Positions 46,884 to 57,244 of a DNA stretch of 64,000 nucleotides are shown piece by piece. Numbering within the stretch: the first letter of the stretch is position 1; each line of letters begins with the position of its first letter. The notes below the pieces were generated by a model. It was not told the origin of the DNA. It was given only the letters and a program-made list of their open reading frames with translations, and ran no database searches. Origin of the DNA: Lunatimonas salinarum (GTDB lineage: Bacteria > Bacteroidota > Bacteroidia > Cytophagales > Cyclobacteriaceae); the NCBI RefSeq assembly GCF_017811155.1, contig NZ_JACVCV010000001.1, positions 248,001 to 312,000 of the forward strand. Direction: 5' to 3'. A program made the translations under genes and the position numbers.

Positions 46884-47510
46884 ATGCAAGCAATCCACAC
46901 TGCACTCATTTTATTGGCAGCAGGGAACTCCTCCCGTTTGGGTAGACCCAAGCAACTGCTCCCGGCAGGACACTCCCACCTCATGGGGCGCATGATGGAG
47001 GAATCGGGAAAAGTGCCCTTCCGACAAAAAGTGTTGGTTCTCGGCGCTTACAGTAGCCAGTTAATAACAAATCTATATTCTAATGATTTTCAGTTAGTTA
47101 TAAACAACCAATGGCATCAAGGAATGGCTACCAGTATCCGGGCCGGTTTGGAACATGTGTTAAAAGATCCCTCCATAGATCAGGTGATGATTTTGCTTTG
47201 TGACCAGCCGTTTGTCGATGCTTCCTTGCTTCTGCGTCTGTTGGCATGCAGTCGGAAGAGTACAAAAGGCATCATCGCCAGCACCTACGCAGACACTCTA
47301 GGTGTACCTGTAGTATTCAAAAAACCCTATTTTTCCTATATGTTAAAAATGCAGGGCCAGGGCGGGGCAAAGCAGCTTATTGGGCGGCATAGGGATGACG
47401 TAGACACCGTAGCGTTTCCCAATGGCCATATTGATATTGATACGGAAGAGGACTACGATGCCTACACAAAAAATGACCTCGGACATTTTTTAAACAAGAA
47501 GGAACTTTGA
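46884..47510 (+). CDS. MobA-like NTP transferase (molybdenum cofactor type)
   Basis: 208 residues from the ATG at 46884. Nucleotidyltransferase motif LILLAAGNSSRLGRPKQLLP at the N-terminus, ending in the conserved GxxK region, then MILLCDQPFVD (metal-binding Asp) and GVPVVF. It resembles MocA/MobA-like CTP:molybdopterin cytidylyltransferases, usually found with xanthine-dehydrogenase-type enzymes; none is in this window. The frame extends upstream to 46791, but homology begins here. Confidence 0.82.
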   Translation: MQAIHTALILLAAGNSSRLGRPKQLLPAGHSHLMGRMMEESGKVPFRQKVLVLGAYSSQLITNLYSNDFQLVINNQWHQGMATSIRAGLEHVLKDPSIDQVMILLCDQPFVDASLLLRLLACSRKSTKGIIASTYADTLGVPVVFKKPYFSYMLKMQGQGGAKQLIGRHRDDVDTVAFPNGHIDIDTEEDYDAYTKNDLGHFLNKKEL

Positions 47511-47640
47511 CGGATTAGATTAGTATAAAATGCCAAAAAAAAAGTACGTTTTATTGATTTTAACCAATAAGACCGAAATAAATACCTTTAATCCCCAGAA
47601 ACGCTAGGTATATTTAATCCGGAAAATCAGGCAACAAATT

Positions 47641-48192
47641 ATGAAAAAAATCTTACTCACCTCTTTCGTGGTGGTCATTTGCCACATGACTTTCGGGCAA
47701 GATGTCACCAACCATTCCGGTGCCAATGTATTCCTTGAACTTGGTGGGGCGGCGGGGGTTTCTGCAAATTTTGAGAAAATGTACCCGATCGCCAACCGAT
47801 ATTTCGCTTCTGGTCGCGCCGGTATGGGTCTTTTCCCAAGCGACGGAGGGATGTTCCACTTCGGAAGCTGGGTACCCATGATACCACTAGGGGTAAATCT
47901 GGGTTATGGCAAAACCCTTTCACTGGAAACCGGCCTGGGGGTGGTTTTAGGGTTTTCCGACCTTCAGCGTGATTACAGAAATCTGAAAAAAACCCTGAAA
48001 TGGTGGGTCCCAACGATTGGCTTTCGATATCAGCGGCAAGGCAAAGGATTATTTCTCCGGTTAGGCTATACGCCCCATATTTTAAACGCCGGTTGCAGCG
48101 ATCCTATTTGCAAGGGTCCCGCCACAAACCAGGGATATTTTCACATGGTCGGGTTGAGCATTGGCACAAGGGTAGGGATAAAGGGAAACTAG
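47641..48192 (+). CDS. Small outer-membrane beta-barrel-like protein, unknown
   Basis: 183 residues. Signal peptide ILLTSFVVVICHMTFGQ. The rest alternates hydrophobic and polar residues with aromatic girdles (ANVFLELGGAAGVSANF, YGKTLSLETGLGVVLGF, FLRLGYTPHI, HMVGLSIGTRVGIK), consistent with an 8-stranded outer-membrane barrel. No specific family recognised. It stands alone. Confidence 0.65.
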   Translation: MKKILLTSFVVVICHMTFGQDVTNHSGANVFLELGGAAGVSANFEKMYPIANRYFASGRAGMGLFPSDGGMFHFGSWVPMIPLGVNLGYGKTLSLETGLGVVLGFSDLQRDYRNLKKTLKWWVPTIGFRYQRQGKGLFLRLGYTPHILNAGCSDPICKGPATNQGYFHMVGLSIGTRVGIKGN

Positions 48193-48293
48193 TCAATAGA
48201 AAAACCAATCAGGGTTACTCAAAAAGTCTGCCCAGTATCTTCTACCCCAACCAACGCCACCCTGTCACTACGAGCAACCATTGAACCCGGCGG

Positions 48294-49589
48294 CTAAGCC
48301 TGCCAAGCCCAGCGTATCAGCGCAATGGTCAATCCGACCAAGCCACCGACCACAGCCCCGTTAAGCCGGATATACTGTAGATCGTTTCCGACCTTATCCC
48401 GAATTTGTTCCATCAACCCTTGGTTATCCAGTTTTTCCAAACTTTCCCGCACGATGTTGCCGATTTCCGGGTGGTAGGTGTTGAGCAGCTTAGAAAGGGT
48501 GGCTTTTAGCCAGTTATCCATGGCATCCACGCTACGGCGGTCTGCCATAAGCTCATGTAAAAACCGCTGTGTTCTTTCAATCAAAAACTGCATCAAGGAG
48601 GTCTCTGCGTGCGACAAATGATCATGTATGGTTTCCTTGGCGCCATTTAGTGCTTGCCGGATAATCGATTGTGCCCCCTTATGCAGAATCAGGTTGCGCT
48701 TTAGGTTTTGGACATACTCCCGACTGCCTGTTCCTGTGTCCATCAGGCTGGCTGCGAATTCCAAAACGGACCGGTCCAGCTTTTGCCGAAGTGGGTGTTC
48801 GCGATCCCTTCCCACCTCCTCTGCAAGCACCAAAGCGATATCAATCAGCCGATCAGCCAAAAGATCTATGTCTATTCCACCCGTCCGTTTCCCTATCCAA
48901 ACCGTGGTACCCTTTACCCAATCCTGCCTGCTATAGGCATCCAAGGCGCTTTTAAGCTTTTTGTAAACCACTTCCCGAGTCTCGGGCTTGTGGATAGACT
49001 CAGTCATCTCGTCCAACAGCAATTCCAGCAGCGGGTGGTGCTTGCCCTCCTTGATGATTTCCTGAATCCATTCACCGAGGGGTTTTTCGATTTCCAGTCT
49101 CTCCATTTGGTTTTTAAGGATCCTTTGCATCCAAAGGACCAACTTTGGGCTGTCCAGATGATCGGACAGGCTGAGAATGATCCTTCTCAATACATCCATT
49201 AACCGCCCTAGGGTATCCGGGTTATTAAGTTCTTGGATCAGGCTTTCGCCCAGGTCTACACCTGCTAATTTATCGCGGATACTTTCGGGCGAAAGCCACT
49301 TGTTGGTAACCATATCGACTATTCCCTCGGTCAATTTCCGCCGGTTTTTAACAATAATATTGGTGTGCCTGCGGACAATCGGAATGGGAATTTCATAAAA
49401 CAAGGCACTTACCGCAAACCAATCGGCTACAGCCCCAATTGTAGCGGCCTCAAAACCCGCGGCCAGTATGCGCCAAAGAGGCTCGCTCAGCCATCCTAAA
49501 TAGATTGAAACCTCCAACGACACAAAACCAAGTATCGCGAAAAAAAGAGAATGTTTCCCGACATTACTTTTTGATAGATGCATAGGCAA
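48294..49589 (-). CDS. DUF445 membrane protein (YjiN-like)
   Basis: 431 residues (a second ATG at 49583 is equally possible). N-terminal membrane helix (FFAILGFVSLEVSIYLGW), then the DUF445 hallmark FEAATIGAVADWFAVSALFYEIPIPI. A long helical middle region follows, and a C-terminal membrane helix (LNGAVVGGLVGLTIALIRWA). Function unknown in the family. Single gene. Confidence 0.88.
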   Translation of the reverse strand: MPMHLSKSNVGKHSLFFAILGFVSLEVSIYLGWLSEPLWRILAAGFEAATIGAVADWFAVSALFYEIPIPIVRRHTNIIVKNRRKLTEGIVDMVTNKWLSPESIRDKLAGVDLGESLIQELNNPDTLGRLMDVLRRIILSLSDHLDSPKLVLWMQRILKNQMERLEIEKPLGEWIQEIIKEGKHHPLLELLLDEMTESIHKPETREVVYKKLKSALDAYSRQDWVKGTTVWIGKRTGGIDIDLLADRLIDIALVLAEEVGRDREHPLRQKLDRSVLEFAASLMDTGTGSREYVQNLKRNLILHKGAQSIIRQALNGAKETIHDHLSHAETSLMQFLIERTQRFLHELMADRRSVDAMDNWLKATLSKLLNTYHPEIGNIVRESLEKLDNQGLMEQIRDKVGNDLQYIRLNGAVVGGLVGLTIALIRWAWQA

Positions 49590-49825
49590 GACTCGACTCT
49601 TTGAAATTCTCCGGTTAAAATATCAAAAATCATTCAAAACTTCGTAGTTATCCCGTAGCGGAGGGCCTAGTCGGCTTCTATTAGCCTTACCCAACCATTG
49701 GAGCCTGTAGGTATATGTTGTCGTAAACAGGCCAAAGGCAAAATTTAAGTTGTTGCCCGTGTAAATATGTCGGAAAATATAAATATCATTGTAATTGTGT
49801 TTTCATTTTTCGGTTCAGCTGAAAG

Positions 49826-52800
49826 ATGATCTTTCGCGTCTCGACTAACTTCAAAAAATTCATTGAAACTATTTTTGGAATGGTTTACCGGTTTTTGACA
49901 TATAGTTCCTTTTTCAGACGCGGTCTCGTTGGGGTTTTGGGAGTTTTTTTGACTGCATTGACCCTATATCATTCAATCGGCGGCGGCGAGTTTACATTTG
50001 ACACCATTGTAATTACCGGTCAGAGACCACAGCTTGCAATGCTATATCGCGAAGAGCTGACTATAGATTTGTCGTTTATCGAATATACCTATAGCGGCAG
50101 TGATGGATTGACCCTTTCCATTTTGCCAGGGGATGGATATGACGTGTTGCCAAATAATCAGATAGTTCCTACGGTTACCTATATCCCAAGTTGGCCTGCC
50201 GAAGGTGTCCGTATTCTTGTAAATGTACAACTAAGCGACGGTACGGATCAAAGCAATGTATTTCCAATGGAAATAGTGGTAATTCCCCCTATACTTGCAT
50301 TGAACTACAATGAAAGTAGCTGTCAGGGTACAATAAGCATTACGGCATCCGCCTATAAGCCAACGCTTACCAGCGTGGTTTCCTTTCCCTTTATCTTTCA
50401 ACTTTTCGACAGCGAGGGTAATTTATTTGACGAACGTATTGTAACCAACGGATCCCCGTTCGACCAAAGTGCCACGGCGACCTTCGGGACGCTTGCCAAT
50501 CCATTGGATCGGGAAGAGCCCTATCGGCTGGTGGTAATAGACAGATTGGGTAGAGTGTATGAACGGGCTGCGGGGCCTTTGGGACAGGCCTACTCCTTGG
50601 ATATCGCCATGAATTTTAGCGGGTTGGTCTGCCCGGGAGACAATACCGGCATAGCAGAATTTGTCATCAACAATGCTGCGTTGCCCCTTTTGGAGTTTTT
50701 GGTATATGACCAAAACGACAACTTGGTGACCATGGACTACACGATACAGTCTCAAGAGGGAGGGCTGGTGGTAGCACAGGTACAAAACCTCCTACCAGGA
50801 AGCTACCGGGTAGAAATCCGCGACAGGTTTACCTGCGAAGGAGGCAGGGAGTTTGAGCTTGTCATACCTAATCCCCTTAGCTTCGAGTCGGATATCACAC
50901 CCATTACCTGTCCGGAAAACTTTGATGGTTCCATCCGTCTGGACATCACTGGTGGTTGGTCAGAGCCGTTTCCGGGTAATCTCCGAGAGCAATGGACTAC
51001 TTATGGTGTCCTTTGGTACAGTCAGTCTGGGGAGCTCCTGGGGAATTCTGAAAGTAACTTTATCTTAGATGGAGCGGGTGAAATCGTCGGTGTGCGAAAC
51101 GAACTATCAGGACTGACATCCGGGAGTTACTATGCAGAAATTTACGACCGAGGGCGGGTGTTTGAGTTTCCCGAATCGGATCCGCTGGTATGTATTACAC
51201 GAACGCCTCTTTTCGAAATCGAAGGGCCTGAGGTGCTGCGATTAAACAGCCAATTTTCCAATATATCCTGCTTTGGGCAGCAGGATGGGTTTATTTCCAT
51301 TGATCCCACCGGCGGTGTGGGCACTTATCAGATCACTTGGTACAGAGGTAATTTTGTCGATTTACTGAATCCCGATCCAATCGGATTGACCGTATTTGCG
51401 CCACCTGCCGGAACCACACCGATGGAGCGAGAAAATTTACCGGGTGGAGACTATGCCATTTTACTGCGTGATGAAAACGGCTGCTTTATTGCTGAAAATT
51501 TCACCATTGAAGAGCCTGCAGAACTGGCCATTAGTGAAAATCCCGATGAACGCGTAAACATTCTTTGTTTCGGCGAAACGTCCGGTTCATTTACGCTAGC
51601 TATCGATCAAGCTTCTACGGCGCCGTTTTTAGTGCAGATTCATGAGACAGGAGAGGAACCCGGTTCTACGCAAACCCTTACCAGAAACGAAGAAGGCCCT
51701 TTCGTCGTATCGAATCTGGCAGCTGGGGAATATTCCGTCATTGTCACTGACGCACGGGGATGTACAGAGGAAATCGAAGGCATCGAACTTACGCAGCCTT
51801 CGCAAGAACTTAGGATAGAAGGGCTAAGAACATCCAGGTTTGGCGATTATCAGATTAGCTGCTTTGGAGCAACGGATGGGTTTATTGACCTTTTCGTTAC
51901 CGGTGGAGTGGGTGATTACACATTTTCTTGGACAGGGCCCAACGGATTCACGGCAGACACGGAGACAATTTCCGGCGTTTCCGGTGGTACGTATGTCTTT
52001 GTCGTCACCGATGAAAATGGCTGTTCTGAATCCTTTGGGCAGCTTACGCTTGAGCAACCACCCCAACTAACGGTCAGTTCGGAGGTATCTGATTTCAACG
52101 GTTTTCAAATCAGCTGTCACGGTGCGAATGACGGCTATATCCGAAATGTGGTTCAGGGTGGCAGCGGCAGTTACTATGTAGAATGGACCGGTCCGAATGG
52201 TTTTTCTTCTACAGAGGCTGATATCAGTGGTCTTACACCGGGTACTTACGAACTTACCATTTCCGACGATAATGGATGCGCTTTAGAGCCTAGAATCTTC
52301 GAGATAAACGAGCCGGATCCGTTGGAAATTGAAGAGGACGAGTCGCTGCGTGAAGACGTTGGCTGCTTCGGACAGGAAACCGGTGTCATTCATGTTGATT
52401 TCTTGTCCTCGTCCGTAGGCCCCTACGTGATTGAATTGGTTGAATCCGAGTCTCCCCTTCCTGTTCGTAGTATATCGGGGTTTGATGGAAGCAGCTATAC
52501 CTTCGAAAACCTATCCGCTGGGCTGTATACCGTGCGGGTCATAGATGCCAACGGGTGCCAAGATACTTTGGAAGAAATCCCTATCATCCAACCCGAAAAT
52601 GGATTGGAGCTGAGCAACCTAGTAGTTTCGAATTTCAATGGTTTTGAAATATCTTGCCATGGTGCCGCAGATGGAAGCATTTCGTATATATTAACCGGAA
52701 GTCAAGGAGACGTAAGCTACAGTTGGCAGGGACTTGACGGCTTTACCTCCAACTCTCCTACCCTTACCGGTCTAGGTCCTGGAGAATACCGGCTGCTAGT

Positions 52801-55606
52801 TGAAGACGAGAGTGGATGTACTTTGGAAGAACTTTTTACACTCACCGAACCCGATCCCCTGGTACTTAGCGACGACGTCTCAGATTACAATGGTTTTCAG
52901 ATACAATGCAACGGCGCATCAGATGGTTTTATCAGATTGTTGCCGTCGGGTGGAGCCCCTGAATACCAGTTTAGCTGGACAGGTGACAATGGATTCGTGA
53001 GCGATGCTGCCAACCTCGAAAATATTCCGGCAGGCACCTACATTGTGACCATCACCGATTTGAATGGCTGCCAAATCACCGAAACCTACCAAATCACCGA
53101 GCCCGAAAGCCTAGAGATCACGGAATACGTAGACCTCAGGCAAAATGTACAATGCTTTGGAGAAAGCAACGGGGAGATTCACGTAGAGATCACCCGCCCC
53201 TCCGCAGGCCCATATAACTACTACATTCAGGTGGAAGGCGAAGCACTAGGCAGTGCCGGTTCAGCCGAGAATCTACTTGATACAGAATGGGTATTCCGCA
53301 ACCTCCCGGCAGGCATCTACGAAGTGACGGTGGTGGATATAAACGGCTGCACCCAGTCCATCGATGGATTGGAAATCACCCAACCTGAAACGGGAATTGC
53401 CATTTCTGAAGTACGTGTGGAGGACTACAACGGTTTTCAGATATCCTGTTTTGGGGCAAATGATGGCAGAATCGAAGTAGTGCTTTCCGGGGGAACGGGA
53501 GATTACACGTATTCCTGGACCGGACCTAATGGATTTACCGCGTCCAGTCCGTCCATTGAAACCCTCCTACCTGGAAGCTATGAACTGACCATCAGCGATG
53601 ACAATGGTTGCGTGGTGGAAACGGGCCCCATTGATATCATCGAACCGGCACCTGTTTCCCTGACCGAAACGCTATCTGACTATAACGGATTTTCGGTTAG
53701 TTGCTTTGGAGGAAATGATGGATTTATCGACCTAGACCTGGGAGGTGGTACTGACACCTACACCATCGAATGGAACGGCCCGAATGGGTTTACCTCCGGA
53801 GATCGGCGGATCGAAAACCTTCCGGCAGGCACCTACGCCGTTTTAGTTACCGACGAAAATGAATGCGTCATTGCCGGCACCTTTGAGTTAACGGAGCCCC
53901 CTCTCCTGGAAGCGTCGGCTACTGCCGTGGTGGATGTCCTCTGCCATGGGCAGAATACGGGTGCGATAAGCCTAAACATGTCAGGAGGCGTATCTGACAA
54001 CTATTCTTTTGCTTGGTTCAGGGATGGCAATCTGACGAATGAAATCGATCAGAACCCTGCCAATTTATTTGCGGGAAATTACACGGTGATCGTTTCCGAT
54101 GACAATGGTTGTCAAGTGACGTTGGACAACCTAGTGATTCTGGAGCCGCCTACTCCGTTAACACTATCACTTACCGCAACGGAGGTTAGCTGCTATAACG
54201 CAAACGATGGAAGCATTACTTCCGAAATCAACGGGGGAGTTGCCCCTTACCAGATAAGTTGGAATTTTGGATCCATTCAGCCAAATCTAACCGGACTGGG
54301 CCCTGGATTATATGAGCTGACGGTGATCGATGCCAACGGATGTATGACGGTAGAAGCCGTGACCATTCCCGAGGTTCCTGTATTCGATGTAGATCCGGAG
54401 GTAGGGCAGGTGACTTGTTTTGGTGAGAATGATGGGTATATCAACCTGAATCTGGTAGGTGGTCAACGGCCTGTTCGTGCCATCTGGGACCACGGACCTG
54501 AAGGTGCTGCATTGTTTAACCTGCCTCCCGGCGAGTACGGTGTGACGATCACCGAAGAGGCTGGATGCGTGATACGTAGGGAATTCATTATTACAGAGCC
54601 AGATATCCTGATCGTCACAGGCATCGTGGAAGATGCGCTGGCATGTGACAATGGGCAGAGCGGCAGCATCAACCTCGTGGTTTCTGGCGGAAGGCCTCCG
54701 TTTCAATTTCGGTGGAGCAATGGAGCGGAAACGCAAAATATCCAAAACCTTTCTTCTGGACAGTATGCCGTTGAAGTATTGGACAGCGCGGGTTGCTTTG
54801 CCACGCAGCGGTTTCAGGTACGTAGGCCGCGTCCCATTGAGGTTTCCACCGTTCAATACCAAGAAGCCCAATGCGAACCAAGGGAAATTAAAACCGTATT
54901 CGAGCTGAATATCGATGGTGGGGTGGCTCCCTACACGATTCAATGGAGCAGCGGACAGGTATCCAACGATGGATACCGAATGGAATCCGAAGAACCTGGT
55001 CTTTATACTGTCACGGTCACTGACGCAGCAGGCTGCCAATATGTGGAATCCCATGAAGTTGCCAATAGCCGAGTGGTAATCGCCGGAGAGTACCGTTCCC
55101 AGTCGTTTCTTCAATATCAGGCCCACTTGGTTAATTTTGACATGGAGTTTATCAACCAAAGCAGCGGGGATATCAGAAGTTTCTATTGGGACTTTGGCGA
55201 TGGCAATGCCAGCGATGAGGCGAACCCGGTGCATCGGTACCAATCAGAAGGTACTTATGACGTGACCTTACGGGCTGTGGATGCGTTTGAGTGTGAGCAC
55301 ATTTTCCCCATGCAGATTACCATACTCGACCATTTTATGATGGTGCCAAACATCTTCAGTCCCAATGCAGATGGCATGAACGACTACTTTGTTCCGAAAT
55401 TCCTGCAGGTTGCAAGTATGGACTTCCGAATAATGAACAAATGGGGTGAGATTGTCTTTCATTCCAATGAATTACAGACAGTGGGTTGGGATGGGCGACT
55501 AAACGGCGAAGAGGCCATACCGGGGAATTACGTGTATCAAGTAAAATATAGCACGATGGATGGAAGGCCTTTTACCAAAACAGGGGTATTTTTACTGGTA
55601 AGATGA
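49826..55606 (+). CDS. SprB-like gliding adhesin with T9SS type B sorting domain
   Basis: 1926 residues. N-terminal hydrophobic export segment (FRRGLVGVLGVFLTALTLYHS; a later ATG at 49880 is an alternative start). About 17 SprB-type repeats follow, each with C[FH]G..DG.I.....GG...Y...W.GPNGF and a DxNGC end. Three of these groups form a higher-order tandem unit of about 263-266 residues (from Cys codons at 51566, 52364, 53153 and 53942). Near the C-terminus is a PKD domain (SFYWDFGDGNASDEANPVH). Last, a gliding-motility-associated type B sorting domain (IFSPNADGMNDYFVP, MNKWGEIVFHSNE, VGWDGRLNGE). In Flavobacterium and relatives such adhesins are exported by T9SS and moved along the surface. 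The stop overlaps the SprF-like gene. Confidence 0.92.
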   Translation: MIFRVSTNFKKFIETIFGMVYRFLTYSSFFRRGLVGVLGVFLTALTLYHSIGGGEFTFDTIVITGQRPQLAMLYREELTIDLSFIEYTYSGSDGLTLSILPGDGYDVLPNNQIVPTVTYIPSWPAEGVRILVNVQLSDGTDQSNVFPMEIVVIPPILALNYNESSCQGTISITASAYKPTLTSVVSFPFIFQLFDSEGNLFDERIVTNGSPFDQSATATFGTLANPLDREEPYRLVVIDRLGRVYERAAGPLGQAYSLDIAMNFSGLVCPGDNTGIAEFVINNAALPLLEFLVYDQNDNLVTMDYTIQSQEGGLVVAQVQNLLPGSYRVEIRDRFTCEGGREFELVIPNPLSFESDITPITCPENFDGSIRLDITGGWSEPFPGNLREQWTTYGVLWYSQSGELLGNSESNFILDGAGEIVGVRNELSGLTSGSYYAEIYDRGRVFEFPESDPLVCITRTPLFEIEGPEVLRLNSQFSNISCFGQQDGFISIDPTGGVGTYQITWYRGNFVDLLNPDPIGLTVFAPPAGTTPMERENLPGGDYAILLRDENGCFIAENFTIEEPAELAISENPDERVNILCFGETSGSFTLAIDQASTAPFLVQIHETGEEPGSTQTLTRNEEGPFVVSNLAAGEYSVIVTDARGCTEEIEGIELTQPSQELRIEGLRTSRFGDYQISCFGATDGFIDLFVTGGVGDYTFSWTGPNGFTADTETISGVSGGTYVFVVTDENGCSESFGQLTLEQPPQLTVSSEVSDFNGFQISCHGANDGYIRNVVQGGSGSYYVEWTGPNGFSSTEADISGLTPGTYELTISDDNGCALEPRIFEINEPDPLEIEEDESLREDVGCFGQETGVIHVDFLSSSVGPYVIELVESESPLPVRSISGFDGSSYTFENLSAGLYTVRVIDANGCQDTLEEIPIIQPENGLELSNLVVSNFNGFEISCHGAADGSISYILTGSQGDVSYSWQGLDGFTSNSPTLTGLGPGEYRLLVEDESGCTLEELFTLTEPDPLVLSDDVSDYNGFQIQCNGASDGFIRLLPSGGAPEYQFSWTGDNGFVSDAANLENIPAGTYIVTITDLNGCQITETYQITEPESLEITEYVDLRQNVQCFGESNGEIHVEITRPSAGPYNYYIQVEGEALGSAGSAENLLDTEWVFRNLPAGIYEVTVVDINGCTQSIDGLEITQPETGIAISEVRVEDYNGFQISCFGANDGRIEVVLSGGTGDYTYSWTGPNGFTASSPSIETLLPGSYELTISDDNGCVVETGPIDIIEPAPVSLTETLSDYNGFSVSCFGGNDGFIDLDLGGGTDTYTIEWNGPNGFTSGDRRIENLPAGTYAVLVTDENECVIAGTFELTEPPLLEASATAVVDVLCHGQNTGAISLNMSGGVSDNYSFAWFRDGNLTNEIDQNPANLFAGNYTVIVSDDNGCQVTLDNLVILEPPTPLTLSLTATEVSCYNANDGSITSEINGGVAPYQISWNFGSIQPNLTGLGPGLYELTVIDANGCMTVEAVTIPEVPVFDVDPEVGQVTCFGENDGYINLNLVGGQRPVRAIWDHGPEGAALFNLPPGEYGVTITEEAGCVIRREFIITEPDILIVTGIVEDALACDNGQSGSINLVVSGGRPPFQFRWSNGAETQNIQNLSSGQYAVEVLDSAGCFATQRFQVRRPRPIEVSTVQYQEAQCEPREIKTVFELNIDGGVAPYTIQWSSGQVSNDGYRMESEEPGLYTVTVTDAAGCQYVESHEVANSRVVIAGEYRSQSFLQYQAHLVNFDMEFINQSSGDIRSFYWDFGDGNASDEANPVHRYQSEGTYDVTLRAVDAFECEHIFPMQITILDHFMMVPNIFSPNADGMNDYFVPKFLQVASMDFRIMNKWGEIVFHSNELQTVGWDGRLNGEEAIPGNYVYQVKYSTMDGRPFTKTGVFLLVR

Positions 55607-56619
55607 TGAAGAAGATCACCGTCATATCGATCCTCATCCTATGTATGGCCGCCCAGGTTCGTGCACAGGATTTTCAGTTTTCGCAGTTTTACGCTGCTCC
55701 CCTTTACTTAAGTCCTGCCTTTGCCGGCTCCACGGATCTCTCGCGTGTCGGGGTAAATTACCGCAAACAATGGCCGGGACTAGGGTACGATTTCAATTCC
55801 TACTCTGCCTATATAGACCATTACATCTTGGATTACAATAGCGGCGTGGGCTTCGCCATTAACAGTTTTGAAGAAACCCACATGAAGCTGAAATTCACCG
55901 ATGTGAGCCTTCACTATGCCTACAAATTAGCACTTGACGACTATAGTTCGTTGCGGTTCGGTGGGCAGCTTTCCTACGTCATGCGCAATGCCGCCTTGGA
56001 CCACCTTGTTTTTGGCGATCAGATTAATCTGTTTGACAGAACGGTGAACACTACTAGCTTGGATGCTATGGCCCTTCAGGAGCCAGTCAATTATTTGGAT
56101 TACGCTTTTGGTGCCCTGTTTATGAACCACCGGTTTTGGCTGGGAACCAGTGCCCATCACGTATCCCGCCCCAGCTATACGTTTTTCATGGACGACAACG
56201 ACAATCGCCTGCCCGTTAAGTGGAGCGTACATGGAGGATATATGATCGATGTCAATGCCCGTGATTTTAGAAACGGCATTCCGGACAACTATATCATTCT
56301 GTCTGCAAACTACAAAGAACAGGGGCCGTTCAAGCAGATCGATCTCAACGTACAGCAGCAGTATGGCATATTTGTCGGTGGATTGGGTTACCGGGGGTTG
56401 GTCAGTTCCGAGGAGCTTCCCTATCAGGCCACCTTGGTAGGGCTAATGGGCGTAACGCTGGAGTCCGGACTATCCATCGGTTACAGCTACGATTACATGC
56501 TTTCTGCCTTTGGCCGCAGCACTGCTGGGGCCCACGAAATTTCAGTCCGCTATGCCTGGCTTGCGGGAGATCCGCGAAAGCGTAACCAACGGAGAACCAT
56601 TCTTTCCTGCCCTTTTTAA
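55603..56619 (+). CDS. PorP/SprF-family outer-membrane protein
   Basis: 338 residues. Signal peptide (KKITVISILILCMAAQVRAQ). PorP/SprF signature starts (DFQFSQFYAAPLYLSPAFAGS, VGVNYRKQWPG) and continues with barrel strands to LSIGYSYDYMLSAF. SprF-type proteins partner the SprB adhesin for its delivery by T9SS. It begins in ATGATG, overlapping the adhesin stop by 4 bp, so the pair is coupled. Confidence 0.92.
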   Translation: MMKKITVISILILCMAAQVRAQDFQFSQFYAAPLYLSPAFAGSTDLSRVGVNYRKQWPGLGYDFNSYSAYIDHYILDYNSGVGFAINSFEETHMKLKFTDVSLHYAYKLALDDYSSLRFGGQLSYVMRNAALDHLVFGDQINLFDRTVNTTSLDAMALQEPVNYLDYAFGALFMNHRFWLGTSAHHVSRPSYTFFMDDNDNRLPVKWSVHGGYMIDVNARDFRNGIPDNYIILSANYKEQGPFKQIDLNVQQQYGIFVGGLGYRGLVSSEELPYQATLVGLMGVTLESGLSIGYSYDYMLSAFGRSTAGAHEISVRYAWLAGDPRKRNQRRTILSCPF

Positions 56620-56649
56620 AATTACCGTAAAAAATCTGCCTAGAATTTA

Positions 56650-56883
56650 TTAAACGCCTGACTCAAAACAAAATCCCAATTCCTCCAGCGTTGGGGTGTT
56701 TGATGTGGATTTTAGTTGAATGGAAACCAACCGATTCTTATACTTAATTGCCATTACATTTGAACGGTGATATTTGGAGGGAATATCCAATATGGAACCG
56801 AAAAATAAATTCTCACCCTCCGATATTAAATAAACTCCCGAATCTGTGGGCTCCGTGACATTCAATAGATCGATTAATTGCAT
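56650..56883 (-). CDS. Small unknown protein A, paralogue of 57245-57484
   Basis: 77 residues with no known family. It starts MQLIDLLNVTEPTDSGVYL and has SILDIPSKY and AIKYKNRL. Its paralogue reads MRLIEFVNISECSDISVFL, SLVDVPYKY and SIKFIYRNL, so the two align over most of their length. No signal or membrane segment. The ATG directly abuts a repeat copy (56881-56992). Confidence 0.6.
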   Translation of the reverse strand: MQLIDLLNVTEPTDSGVYLISEGENLFFGSILDIPSKYHRSNVMAIKYKNRLVSIQLKSTSNTPTLEELGFCFESGV

Positions 56884-57025
56884 CTGTTTATAATTTGTTC
56901 TTAAGCGGTCAGATGGAATCCCTGCCTACCGGCAGGCAAGTCGCACGTATTATAATCGTCCCTCTGTGCGTCGCTTGCGTCGTGCTCGATTTCATGTGGT
57001 TAATTTTGTTCCCTCTGATAATCAG
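56881..57025 (-). repeat. Repeat copy 1 (112-bp unit plus partial next unit)
   Basis: Unit 56881-56992 begins on the minus strand at an ATGAAATCGAGC segment and ends exactly at the ATG of the 77-residue gene. It includes a 20-bp palindromic insert (CCTGCCTACCGGCAGGCAAG) at 56921-56940. Beyond it, 56993-57013 looks like the degraded start of a further unit. About 90 per cent identical by eye to copies at 59844 and 59936. It contains CGCAC/GTGCG complementary arms. Confidence 0.8.
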
Positions 57026-57042
57026 AGACTAACCCCCGCATG

Positions 57043-57222
57043 TCAGTTTATATAAATTTTAATAACCTTTCGAATGATGCCACTATTAAATTGCTCATAC
57101 ACAAAAACAGAATCAGGAGCCTTCCTACTTGGCACTCTAAATTCTCTGCAAATTTCAATAATATTTCCTATTCCAAACATCATACCGATCGAAAATCCAA
57201 CAAAGAAAATTAATGCATCCAT
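57043..57222 (-). CDS. Small membrane peptide, unknown, 59 residues
   Basis: From an ATG at 57222 to TGA at 57043. One membrane helix (LIFFVGFSIGMMFGIGNII) is followed by a charged cytoplasmic-type tail (CREFRVPSRKAPDSVFVYE). No family known. It lies 22 bp after the upstream paralogue gene on the same strand, and ends at the edge of a repeat copy. The coding call rests on frame, helix and spacing. Confidence 0.5.
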   Translation of the reverse strand: MDALIFFVGFSIGMMFGIGNIIEICREFRVPSRKAPDSVFVYEQFNSGIIRKVIKIYIN

Positions 57223-57244
57223 ACACTGTATTAATTAGATAAAA

